Assembly (NCBI GenBank): GCA_035441325.1
Contig: DAOROA010000021.1
Coordinates: 1-64,000 of the forward strand
Direction of reading: 5' to 3'
DNA: 64,000 nucleotides
DNA from: Competibacter_A sp002352125
Lineage (GTDB): Bacteria > Pseudomonadota > Gammaproteobacteria > Competibacterales > Competibacteraceae
Part shown: positions 15,932-24,010 of the stretch, piece after piece
Layout: every line of letters starts with the position of its first letter
How positions within the stretch are numbered: position 1 is the stretch's first letter
The notes under the pieces: model-generated
Told to the model about the DNA's origin: nothing
The model's input: only the letters and a program-made list of their open reading frames with translations
The model's database searches: none
Translations under genes and position numbers: made by a program

Positions 15932-18094
15932 ATGCGTAAAACCTTACTTCAGATAAATGGGCTGTTGCCGCTGGTGCTGGCACTGGCATTGGCACTGGTG
16001 TTCTGGTTGCCGGCCGGAGCGGTTCGAGCGGCTGCCAATCCGCCTCAGGAGCGGATGACGGCGACGGTGATCGAGTTCAGTCTCAGGGGCGATTTAAACG
16101 AGCAGGCCGGCGCAATCATCGCCGATCTGATGATGTCGGCCATAGCCAATACCGGGCGTTTTACCCTGAAAGACCGGTTACCGCTGTCGGCCGCTGCCAA
16201 GATCGCCAAAACCCAAGAACTGGGTTCAACCGGTTTGCTCGACCCCAAGACCGCTGCCGAACTCGGCCGTCTGTATGGAGTCGATGCCGTGATCACCGGC
16301 GGCGTTTCCAAACTGGGCGACATCATTACCGTTACGGCGCGGCTAATCGATACCGAGACGGCTTCCTTGTTGGGCAGCGGACAGATTCAGGACAAGGATA
16401 TCGATGCAATTCAGATAAAAATTAATGACTTGGCTTCGATGGTTTTAGCGCCACCCGCCGCGCCGCAAACGTATGCCCTAACCGTGAAGGCCGATCCGCC
16501 CGCTGCCAGCATTCGGCTGCTGAACAATCCAATACCTTATCAATCCGGCATGCGATTAGCGTCAGGAGACTACGAAATCGAGGTAACCCAATCCGGCTAC
16601 GTGACCCGCAAGGAATCGGTGCGGATCGCCGATCACGATGTCGTGGTCGCCGTGACGCTGGAAAAAGCCAAATACGGTTTGACCGTGCGTCCAGAACCCG
16701 CCGATGCGGAAGTTCGGCTGCTCGGCAGCACGGCCGCTTATCGACCCGGCATCGCGCTATCGCCAGGCGATTACGAGATCGAAGTGGCGCGCGAAGGTTA
16801 TGTCTCCCGCAAGTTTCCGGTACGGATCGCCGATGGCGAAATGACCGTGCCCGTCACCTTGGAAAAAGCGCCTCTTCCTCCCGCTCGACAGCAGTATCGG
16901 TTGACCGTGCAGATCGACCCTTCGCAAGCCGCGGTGCGGCTTCTGAACTCGAAAACACCCTATCGACCGGGGATATCGCTGCTGCCCGGCAGCTATACGG
17001 TCGAGATCAGCCAAGCTGGTTACGAATCCGCGCAAGTCACGGTGCCGATCATCGACAGCGACGTGACCGTGCCGGTGAAGCTAACCAAGAAACCCGAGCC
17101 AGAGCGACCCGCCCAGTATCGGCTGACGGTGCGAGCCGACCCGGGCAACGCCCGAGTGCGGTTGCTGGGAATCAAGACCGCGTACAAGTCCGGCGTGGCA
17201 CTAGCGCCGGGCAGCTACACGGTGGAAGTATCGCGGCCGGGTTACGAGACGCAACGGGTGACGGTGCAAATTGCCAACGGCGACGTGACGATGCCGGTGA
17301 CATTGGTCAAGCAGGCCGAACCGACGCAATACCGGCTGACGGTGCGGGCCGACCCGAGCGACGCCCGAGTGCGGTTGCGCGGTACCGCCACGACTTACCG
17401 GCCCGGCGTGACGCTGGCGCCGGGCAGCTATGCGGTGGAAGTATCGCGACCGGGTTACGAGACGCAACGGGTGACGGTACGGATCGCCGACGGCGACGTG
17501 ACGATGCCGGTGACGCTGGTCAAGCAGGCCGAGCCGACGCAATACCGGCTGACGGTGCAAGCCGACCCGAGCGACGCCCGAGTGCGGTTGCGCGGTACCG
17601 CCACGACTTACCGGCCCGGCGTGACGCTGGCGCCGGGCAGCTATGCGGTGGAAGTATCGCGACCGGGTTACGAGACGCAACGGGTGACGGTACGGATCGC
17701 CGACGGCGACGTGACGGTGCCGGTCGAGCTAGAAAAGGTTGCGTCCATTTCGCCGGCGCAGCCTTCCGTATCGCCTTCGCGTGTCGGCGAATGGCGCATC
17801 GGATCCTTACAGATGGACGGCTCGCTGAGCGCTGTAGACCGTTCGGAAGTATCGCGGGTGCTGGGCGGTTACGTCGGGCGAACCGTTACGCGGGATACCT
17901 TGCTGGACGGAGCGATGCGAGTCTATCAATCCACCGGGATCACGCTGAGTTTCGTCGTTCGATCAGGTTCTGCCGGCACGGCTGAACTGTACGCCCGGGT
18001 TGCCCGGCGGGCGCGGCGAACCTACGAGAGCAGCATCTCCATCATGACTCGCAGTCAACTCGAAAGATCGGGTTTTGGCGTATCGGTCGAGTGA
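15932..18094 (+). CDS. Exported PEGA-repeat protein with CsgG/FlgO-like N-terminal domain
   Basis: This protein of about 720 residues starts MRKTLLQINGLLPLVLALAL, a clear signal peptide ending near VRAAAN. The N-terminal domain (about 45-180) resembles CsgG/FlgO-type domains: RMTATVIEF, GRLYGVDAVITGGVSKLGDIITVTARLIDTET. Six PEGA repeats of about 67-71 residues follow, with the pattern YRLTVxADPxxAxVRLLxxxxxYRPGxxLxPGxYxVEVxxxGY. The last about 100 residues (VSRVLGGYVGRTVTRDTLLDG) look POTRA-like, which is a guess. PEGA domains are found in surface and envelope proteins, often near kinases. A GTG at 15914 would add six residues; I prefer the ATG. It starts 33 bp after the kinase gene and may be its extracytoplasmic partner. 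Confidence 0.85.
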   Translation: MRKTLLQINGLLPLVLALALALVFWLPAGAVRAAANPPQERMTATVIEFSLRGDLNEQAGAIIADLMMSAIANTGRFTLKDRLPLSAAAKIAKTQELGSTGLLDPKTAAELGRLYGVDAVITGGVSKLGDIITVTARLIDTETASLLGSGQIQDKDIDAIQIKINDLASMVLAPPAAPQTYALTVKADPPAASIRLLNNPIPYQSGMRLASGDYEIEVTQSGYVTRKESVRIADHDVVVAVTLEKAKYGLTVRPEPADAEVRLLGSTAAYRPGIALSPGDYEIEVAREGYVSRKFPVRIADGEMTVPVTLEKAPLPPARQQYRLTVQIDPSQAAVRLLNSKTPYRPGISLLPGSYTVEISQAGYESAQVTVPIIDSDVTVPVKLTKKPEPERPAQYRLTVRADPGNARVRLLGIKTAYKSGVALAPGSYTVEVSRPGYETQRVTVQIANGDVTMPVTLVKQAEPTQYRLTVRADPSDARVRLRGTATTYRPGVTLAPGSYAVEVSRPGYETQRVTVRIADGDVTMPVTLVKQAEPTQYRLTVQADPSDARVRLRGTATTYRPGVTLAPGSYAVEVSRPGYETQRVTVRIADGDVTVPVELEKVASISPAQPSVSPSRVGEWRIGSLQMDGSLSAVDRSEVSRVLGGYVGRTVTRDTLLDGAMRVYQSTGITLSFVVRSGSAGTAELYARVARRARRTYESSISIMTRSQLERSGFGVSVE
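17106..17744. repeat. Three 213-bp tandem repeats encoding PEGA units
   Basis: The last three PEGA units recur with an exact period of 213 bp (for example CGGCTGACGGT at 17121, 17334 and 17547). Units two and three of this set are nearly identical at the DNA level, including silent positions. The earlier PEGA units of the same gene are much more diverged. This points to recent duplication or gene conversion. Confidence 0.9.
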
Positions 18095-18138
18095 CTGCCG
18101 GGTCTAGGTAGACTACCCGTGCCGTTTATTCGCTACGC

Positions 18139-18186
18139 GCTGAAGTGCGGCAGGAATCCCCAGCTTTTAAGCTGGGGAGGATATCA
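18139..18186. mobile_element. Right-end-like hairpin of an IS200/IS605 element
   Basis: The sequence reads AAGTGCGGCAGGAAT, then a stem CCCCAGCT (18158-18165), TTTA loop, AGCTGGGG (18170-18177), then AGGATATCAA. The arrangement AAT-CCCC-hairpin-GGGGAGGAtxTCAA is typical of the subterminal hairpin and cleavage site at the right end of IS200/IS605-group elements. No tnpA, tnpB or left end is visible nearby, so it would be a remnant or a non-autonomous end. It also sits exactly between two convergent genes and could simply serve as a bidirectional terminator. Confidence 0.5.
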
Positions 18187-19956
18187 AGCGTCTTTGTGAT
18201 AACCGGGATGGTCGATCATGGCGGTGTGATCGCCGCGCACGATGGGGAGATAACGCGGTTTCCAAAACCGCGAGCGTAGATAGGTATCGAGGTCGCGCCC
18301 AGCCAAATCGGCTCTGCCAGCCACACCTTCCTGTAGTGCCTGCTGGATCACCCGCGCGGCGACCCGGATGCTGACTTCGCGCAATTCCCGCACCGGCGGG
18401 TAGATCCGGCCCGTGCGCAAGTGTGCGGCGGTAGTGTACTCGGCTAGCGCATAAGCCGCTTCCAGCACCATGCCGTCGGTCACTTCGCGACACTCGGCCA
18501 AGATGGTGCCGAAACCCAGGCCGGGGAAGATGAAGGCGTTGTTGCCCTGACCGATATGGTGGACATGGCCGTCCCGTTCCACGTCCGGAAACGGGCTGCC
18601 GGTGGCGACGACGGCCCGGCCCTCGCTCCAATCCAAAATATCTTCTGGCAGCGCTTCGCAGGCCGAAGTGGGATTGGAAAGCGGGAAGATGATCGGCCGC
18701 GTCGTGTTGCGGGCCATGGCTTGTATCACCGGATGGTTGAAAGAGCCGGCCTGGCCGCTCAAACCCAGCAGTGCCGTCGCTTTTGCGTGCTCGATCGTTT
18801 CCAGCAGAGTGGGGACATCGTTGGCGATCTGCCATCCGGCGATGTTGTTGCGCGGTTGCACGAAGGGCTGCTTGTAGGCCTCGACATTGCGCCCTTCCAC
18901 CAGCAGGCCGCGGGAATCGAGCACGAAAACCCGATCCCGGGCTTCTTCCGGGCTCAATCCTTCCCGCAAGAGTCCTTGGGTGATGGCCCAAGCCACGCCG
19001 ACTCCGCCGGCTCCGGCACCGAGGATCACGATGCGCTGATCGCGCAGCGTTTCGCCCTTGAGGCGGCTGGCCGAGAGCAAGCCGGCCAGCGCCACCGCGC
19101 CGGTGCCTTGAATGTCGTCGTTGAAAGACGGTAGCTGCTTGCGATAGCGCTCCAAGACCGTAAAGGCGACATCTTTGGATAAGTCTTCCCACTGAATCAC
19201 GGCGCGCGGCCAACGCTCGCGAATGGTTTTGACGAACTTGTCCAGAAACGCCAGGTAACGATCGCCCCGCAATCGCCGGTGCCGTACCCCGAGATAAAAC
19301 TCATCGTTGAGCAGCTCCAGCCGGTCGGTGCCCACGTCCAGCTTGACCGGCATGGTGTGGAAGGGATCGACACCGCCGCCGATGGTGTAAAGCGCCAGTT
19401 TGCCGATGGCGATCGCCAAACCGCCGTAGCCTTGATCGCCGATGCCAAGGATGGCCGAGGAGTCGGTGGCGACGATCATTCGCACATCGTTCCACGGGAA
19501 GTTGCGGACCACGCCGGCGGCGCGGTCGATGTTGAGCGGCGAGAACGACAGTCCACGCGGATTTTGGTACAGATGACTGAATTGCTGCACCGCCTGCCCG
19601 ACGGTAGGCGTGTAGATGATGGGCATCATTTCTTCGAGATGCCGCTCCAGCAGGGCGTAGAACAGCGTTTCGGCCCGTTCTTGCAAAGCGCGTAGATACT
19701 GGTACTTGGCGATGGGGTCGGGCTCGCGCAGAAAACCGCGGTAGACCCGCTCGACCTGTTGCTCCAAGGTGTTGACTTGCGGCGGCAGCAGACCGTCCAG
19801 CCCCAGCGCGACGCGCTCGTCCTCGGTAAATGCGGTGCCCTTGTTGCTGAGGACCAGCCGTAACAGGGCGATGCCTTCCAAATAGACTTCCATGTATTCG
19901 TGGCCTTCGGCGTCGGTTTTGATGTCGAAGTAGGGGCTGATGGGATCTCGTTTCAT
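18184..19956 (-). CDS. maeA: NAD-type malic enzyme
   Basis: This 590-residue malic enzyme of the large (SfcA/MaeA) class catalyses oxidative decarboxylation of malate to pyruvate with NAD(P). Landmarks include MPIIYTPTVGQAVQQFSHLY, NPRGLSFS, VATDSSAILGIGDQGYGG, the catalytic lysine/metal region, the signature segment SFNDDIQGTGAVALAG and the nucleotide-binding loop ILGAGAGGVGVAWAI. It is cytoplasmic. The start at 19956 begins MKRDPISPYFDIKTDAEG. The gene is monocistronic and convergent with the PEGA gene, ending next to the IS200-like hairpin. It can supply pyruvate and reducing power, which fits with the pyruvate:ferredoxin oxidoreductase operon at 31.6-38 kb. Confidence 0.95.
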   Translation of the reverse strand: MKRDPISPYFDIKTDAEGHEYMEVYLEGIALLRLVLSNKGTAFTEDERVALGLDGLLPPQVNTLEQQVERVYRGFLREPDPIAKYQYLRALQERAETLFYALLERHLEEMMPIIYTPTVGQAVQQFSHLYQNPRGLSFSPLNIDRAAGVVRNFPWNDVRMIVATDSSAILGIGDQGYGGLAIAIGKLALYTIGGGVDPFHTMPVKLDVGTDRLELLNDEFYLGVRHRRLRGDRYLAFLDKFVKTIRERWPRAVIQWEDLSKDVAFTVLERYRKQLPSFNDDIQGTGAVALAGLLSASRLKGETLRDQRIVILGAGAGGVGVAWAITQGLLREGLSPEEARDRVFVLDSRGLLVEGRNVEAYKQPFVQPRNNIAGWQIANDVPTLLETIEHAKATALLGLSGQAGSFNHPVIQAMARNTTRPIIFPLSNPTSACEALPEDILDWSEGRAVVATGSPFPDVERDGHVHHIGQGNNAFIFPGLGFGTILAECREVTDGMVLEAAYALAEYTTAAHLRTGRIYPPVRELREVSIRVAARVIQQALQEGVAGRADLAGRDLDTYLRSRFWKPRYLPIVRGDHTAMIDHPGYHKDA

Positions 19957-20602
19957 TTGCGGCTTGGTAGCGATGGTTTAAGTTTGAAGCGGCGTCGATC
20001 CGCCCGTTGCGGTTGAACAAAACAATATTGCACGTTCGCTTGACAGGGTCAAACGACATAACCGAGTTTTGGGGTGGTTGCGTTCCGTGGCATCGGATAG
20101 ACGAGTCGGGGTAAACAGGGAGGGTTGTTGATTCGAGTTCGGCGGGCTGGTTAGCGATGGCCGGGTCAATTGGCGGCCATCGCACGGAGCGGTCCATATT
20201 GACCACTTTCGAATCGGTTTGAACCGGCCGTTTTGAGCTGTTGGTAGCAAACGGCTCAATAAATTGTATTAATATACAATTAGTTATAAAAATAACCTCG
20301 TTTGCATGCACTTTTGCTCCGCTGGCGCCGAAAACGGGCTACCACGGTCGATCCATCAATCTGTCACTCCTCGTTCCGTCGCGAAAAACCGGTTTCGTCA
20401 CTGCCGAAACCAAGCGATTTGCGATAACCGGGCGGTTGTTTCGTCGAGCTGGTACTCGATTTGCGTTGCTTCGCTCGCGAGCGATGCCCGACGCGAGCTG
20501 AGCGATCTGTCGGATATGACGAAAGACAGCCACCGTCAACTATATAAAGTCGCCGTGTTTTGCAGCCCACTGCTACACGATCAACACACGAGGACGAAAT
20601 CG
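19957..20602. other. Long non-coding spacer with AT-rich block
   Basis: This 646-bp spacer lies between the divergent malic enzyme and PPC-protein genes. Open frames in it lack family resemblance and ribosome-binding sites. It contains an AT-rich island around 20250-20300 that stands out against the GC-rich surroundings. Promoters for both genes probably lie here. Confidence 0.45.
20262..20281. promoter_or_regulatory. AT-rich inverted repeat, possible operator
   Basis: AATTGTAT (20262-20269) and ATACAATT (20274-20281) form a perfect 8-bp dyad around TAAT. A second dyad, TTGAGC (20233-20238) and GCTCAA (20254-20259), lies directly upstream. Two stacked symmetric sites in an AT-rich island between divergent genes are typical of transcription-factor binding regions. 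No specific regulator family could be matched. Confidence 0.4.
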
Positions 20603-22804
20603 ATGCGGTTAAAAGCTTGCCGTTTACTGCTCGCGAGCCTGGGATTATGGTTGGGCTCGCTGGCCGAATGGGTTTGGGCGGATGAACTGCCCCTGCGTAT
20701 TTTGTTGGCGAACGATCCGGCCGCCGACTATGCCGATGATCGCCCCGCCGTTGTCTTGTTTCAAAATTTCGTTGCCGGCGATAACGGCGAGACGGCGATC
20801 AGAAACTGGGTGACGGCGACCTTCGGCGGTGAATTTTCCTATGTTCGCGATGCCAAATCTCTCGTCCCCGGCGGGGTGATCAGCCGTTTCGGCATCGTTA
20901 AATACGGCGTCTGGAGTACCTTGGAAACCAAGGAAGGCGATGGCCGTTCGCTGTATGCCCAGATCGACTTGCCGGGCAAAAAAGACTTGTGGGTCGTCAA
21001 TACCCATCTTTCCATCGACCCCAAGCAGCGCTTGGCACAAACCAATGCGCTGCTGGATCGCATCCTCACCGAGATACCCGAAACCGACTATCTGGTGGTG
21101 GGCGGTCAACTGAATATCACTGACGCCGATGATCCCGCGCTGGAGGTTCTGCAAAAAATGCTGGGCGTGGAAAGTCCGTTGCTCGTCAAACAGGAAGACG
21201 GGGAGGTATACGACTGGCTGCTGATCGACGCCGACCTGGCGCAATATCAAGATGCTCAGCCCCTGCGCAGCAAAGCGGTCGCCCAAGATCTGAATCTGGC
21301 AGGTTTGCGCCGCAACCTGTACCGGCTGATCAAGAATTACCGCCTCGACCTCTCCGGCTTTTTTCAACCGCCGCCGCCCATTACGCTGGAAAATGCCGTT
21401 ATGGTTGACGGGTCGGTCTCGCCCGTTCTGGCGCGCAATATCGACGAGTACCGGTTTACGCCAACGTTTCCCGCGCTGGAGAGCTTACATATCGAAATGG
21501 AAAGCGCGGGTCCCGGCGACGCGGATTTGCAACTGGCCTACTGGTCGAACTCGTCCAACGGCTGGGTGTTCTATGCCAATCGCGCCACGCCTGGCACCAG
21601 CGATGAAAGCATCACGATTACCGATCGCAATCTGCTGAATCGCGAGTGGCGGATCATCGTGCAATACAGCGCCGGTTCGGTGGTTCCCTATCGCCTGCGA
21701 GCCTTTGCGGTCTACGATCTGTGGAATTTGCACAACCTGCTGCATCCTTCCCCTAGGAGTGCGCCGCCAGGAGCCGTCACCAGCGCGCCTCGGCAGAATG
21801 CTCAGCCCGGTGGCTGGCAGTTTTACGCCCTCGATGTGCCGGCGAACGCCGCCGGTTTACAGATCGAAGTCGAACGCACCGGCGGCGGTCCAGCGCACCT
21901 CTACGTGCAAAAAGACGCGCCACCCTGGTTCAACAATGCGCTGTTCCAAATCCAAAACAACGACATCACCCATACGCTATCCATCGATGGGACCAGCAAT
22001 CCGCCGCTGACCGCCGGCCGGTGGTACGTTGGCATCCAGGCGCCAGGGCCGCAGGATGCCGACTTCAACCTGACCGCGACCCTGTCCTGCTGTGCCGGTT
22101 CGCCACCCGTTACTGGCGATATTCCGCTCGCCAACGGTGTGCCGGTGACCGGTTCGGTCTGGTTTGGAGATTGGCAGTATTACATCTTCGATGTGCCGTT
22201 GAATGCTACCCGCATGGAATATACGCTCGTCGGCAATGGACCCGGCGATGGCGATCTCTACATCGATGGGAATCAGCGGCCTACCTTGCTGAGTCCCATC
22301 AATAGCCGGCAACGGGGAAGCACTCAGGAGCAAATCATCCGCAGCGGCGGTTCGTGGAGCCCTCTTTCCAATCCCTCGCCTCGTCAAACGTACATCGGCG
22401 TGTATGGATACAGGGCCGCGGCCTATGAGGTGACCGCCACGTGGTCCGATCTGGTCACGACGCAAACCCTACCGAGCGGTGATCGGATATTTTCCATGCA
22501 AAACATCTACGTGTATGACACCAGCCCCTTGCTCTTCGCGATACAGGTGCCGGCTGGCACCAGTTATAACGACCTGCGGATCGCCGCCCAGACGCCGGAC
22601 GATATCGTGCTTTACCTGCGGCGGGATGCGCCACCGGATAAGCTCAATTTCGACTTCAGCGCGGTCACGGGGCCCAACGATCCCGAAATCGTGGTCACCG
22701 GTGCCACGAACCCCTCGTTGGCTGCTGGCACCTGGTGGTTTGCCGTGTACAGCAATGAGCGGCGTAGCGACATCACGGATATACGGGCCGAATTGCATCG
22801 GTGA
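20603..22804 (+). CDS. Secreted protein: degenerate EEP-like domain plus PPC domains
   Basis: This protein of about 733 residues has a signal peptide (MRLKACRLLLASLGLWLGSLAEWVWA). The next 230 residues resemble the endonuclease/exonuclease/phosphatase fold: RFGIVKYGVW, LWVVNTHLS and TDYLVVGGQLN match positions of conserved EEP strands. The usual catalytic residues look altered (GDFN is GGQLN, the expected Glu is Asn), so activity is doubtful. About four pre-peptidase C-terminal (PPC)-like beta domains follow, with patterns such as WQFYALDVP, LQIEVERTGGGPAHLYV, WQYYIFDVP and GDGDLYI. PPC domains are extracellular accessory domains of exported hydrolases. The ATG at 20603 follows GAGGA by eight bases; a longer open frame upstream would remove the signal peptide. 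Substrate unknown. Confidence 0.75.
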   Translation: MRLKACRLLLASLGLWLGSLAEWVWADELPLRILLANDPAADYADDRPAVVLFQNFVAGDNGETAIRNWVTATFGGEFSYVRDAKSLVPGGVISRFGIVKYGVWSTLETKEGDGRSLYAQIDLPGKKDLWVVNTHLSIDPKQRLAQTNALLDRILTEIPETDYLVVGGQLNITDADDPALEVLQKMLGVESPLLVKQEDGEVYDWLLIDADLAQYQDAQPLRSKAVAQDLNLAGLRRNLYRLIKNYRLDLSGFFQPPPPITLENAVMVDGSVSPVLARNIDEYRFTPTFPALESLHIEMESAGPGDADLQLAYWSNSSNGWVFYANRATPGTSDESITITDRNLLNREWRIIVQYSAGSVVPYRLRAFAVYDLWNLHNLLHPSPRSAPPGAVTSAPRQNAQPGGWQFYALDVPANAAGLQIEVERTGGGPAHLYVQKDAPPWFNNALFQIQNNDITHTLSIDGTSNPPLTAGRWYVGIQAPGPQDADFNLTATLSCCAGSPPVTGDIPLANGVPVTGSVWFGDWQYYIFDVPLNATRMEYTLVGNGPGDGDLYIDGNQRPTLLSPINSRQRGSTQEQIIRSGGSWSPLSNPSPRQTYIGVYGYRAAAYEVTATWSDLVTTQTLPSGDRIFSMQNIYVYDTSPLLFAIQVPAGTSYNDLRIAAQTPDDIVLYLRRDAPPDKLNFDFSAVTGPNDPEIVVTGATNPSLAAGTWWFAVYSNERRSDITDIRAELHR

Positions 22805-22933
22805 TCGCTGTATCCAAAAAGGTGACTAGGACGAAATAATCGCTACTTGGCCGTCTCGCGATGTGGAACTGGAGATTAAACTGGAACATCGTGCGCCACG
22901 ATCTCGTAATCGGTAGCTGTCCGCGCGGAGTGA

Positions 22934-23089
22934 GCGATATCGACGCCATCCGCGCGGAAATCCAAATGTGCCGCCGAAATCGGCCAACGCCAACCGCAAC
23001 ACGGGGCCTTGGATCACTGGCTACAGGCGGAACGGGAAATCTGGCGGGAAGCGTTGACCGCCGATCAACCCTCGCGCGGCGCGGCATAG
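22934..23089 (+). pseudogene. Fragment resembling a DUF2934 protein
   Basis: An open stretch without any usable start codon ends at the TAG at 23087 and reads ...GALDHWLQAEREIWREAL. That matches the C-terminal half of the short DUF2934 proteins (pattern ALExWLQAExEL). An in-frame stop immediately precedes it and the N-terminal half is missing. It overlaps the 3' end of the convergent isocitrate lyase-family gene. The rest of the 22805-23064 spacer holds nothing recognisable. Confidence 0.35.
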
Positions 23090-23931
23090 CGTTCCTCGCC
23101 CGCATAGTATTCCGGGAAACCGACCACCGCCTGCAACTCGGCGAAATCCAACACGTCCGCCGTTTCTTCCCGCCGGATGCGCTCCAGCGCCGCGCGCATG
23201 GCCTTGATCGACACGCTCAGCAGGGTCAGCGGATAAACGGCGATTTTGTAGCCGATGGCTTCCAGCCGCGCCAGCGGCAACAGCGGCGTTTTGCCGAACT
23301 CGATCAGATTGACCATCTTGTGGCCGGGTACTTCGTCGCAGTAGCGGCGCATTTCGGCTTCGCTCAGCGGCGCTTCCAGAAAGGTGATATCCGCGCCGAT
23401 TTTCGCGAACGCCTGGCAGCGGGCGATGGCTTCATCCAGGCCATCGGTGGCGCGGGCGTCGGTGCGGGCCATGATCAGGATATCGCTGCCTTCGTTGCGG
23501 GCGTCCACCGCCGCTCGCAGTCGCAACAACGCCTCTTCGCGGGGGACCACCGCTTTGCCGCGCGTGTGACCGCAACGCTTGGGCATGATCTGATCTTCGA
23601 TCATGATGCAGCCGAAGCCAGCACGGGCGTAGCCTTCGACCGTGCGTTTCACGTTGAGCGGGTTGCCGAAGCCGGTATCGCCGTCGCCGAACAGCGGGAT
23701 GGAAACCGCCTCGCACATAGTCCGGCCCTGTTCCACCAGTTCGCCGTAGGAGATCAGGCCGGTGTCGGGCAGACCGAGCCGGACGGCGGAAACGGCGAAG
23801 CCGCTCATGAACGCGGTGGGGAAACCGGCTTGCTCGACCAGCTTGGCGGAGATGGTGTCGTGACAGCCGGGCATCGACAGCAAGCCGGGTCGGGCGAGCA
23901 GGGCGCGTAAGCGGTCGGCGGGGGTGGGCAT
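23065..23931 (-). CDS. Isocitrate lyase/PEP mutase family protein
   Basis: This cytoplasmic enzyme of about 288 residues has the phosphoenolpyruvate mutase/isocitrate lyase TIM-barrel fold. It shows the metal-binding motif GDGDTGFGN, the strand EDQIMPKRCGH with the family's K-[KR]-CGH signature, and LIMARTDAR. Length and sequence fit the oxaloacetate decarboxylase, 2-methylisocitrate lyase or dimethylmalate lyase-like branch, not true isocitrate lyase, which is much longer. The exact substrate cannot be told from sequence. The start MPTPADRLRALL at 23931 matches family N-termini; an in-frame ATG 21 codons upstream is less likely. It lies 79 bp downstream of aguB in the same direction, so the two may be co-transcribed. 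Confidence 0.85.
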   Translation of the reverse strand: MPTPADRLRALLARPGLLSMPGCHDTISAKLVEQAGFPTAFMSGFAVSAVRLGLPDTGLISYGELVEQGRTMCEAVSIPLFGDGDTGFGNPLNVKRTVEGYARAGFGCIMIEDQIMPKRCGHTRGKAVVPREEALLRLRAAVDARNEGSDILIMARTDARATDGLDEAIARCQAFAKIGADITFLEAPLSEAEMRRYCDEVPGHKMVNLIEFGKTPLLPLARLEAIGYKIAVYPLTLLSVSIKAMRAALERIRREETADVLDFAELQAVVGFPEYYAGEERYAAPREG

Positions 23932-24010
23932 GATAGCGGCCTGGAGGTGGTGGAAGTCCGCCAGACTATAGTTGCGGGACCGCGCCAGCGGCAAACGCCG
24001 GATGTTGCTT

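Noticed and set aside
20306..20602. N-terminal extension of the PPC-domain protein from 20306
   Set aside because: The extra 99 codons lack family resemblance and would bury the signal peptide; the ATG at 20603 has a good ribosome-binding site.
22861..23910. 349-codon plus-strand frame over the isocitrate lyase-family gene
   Set aside because: It covers the antisense of a gene with clear PEP mutase motifs and has low-complexity shadow composition.
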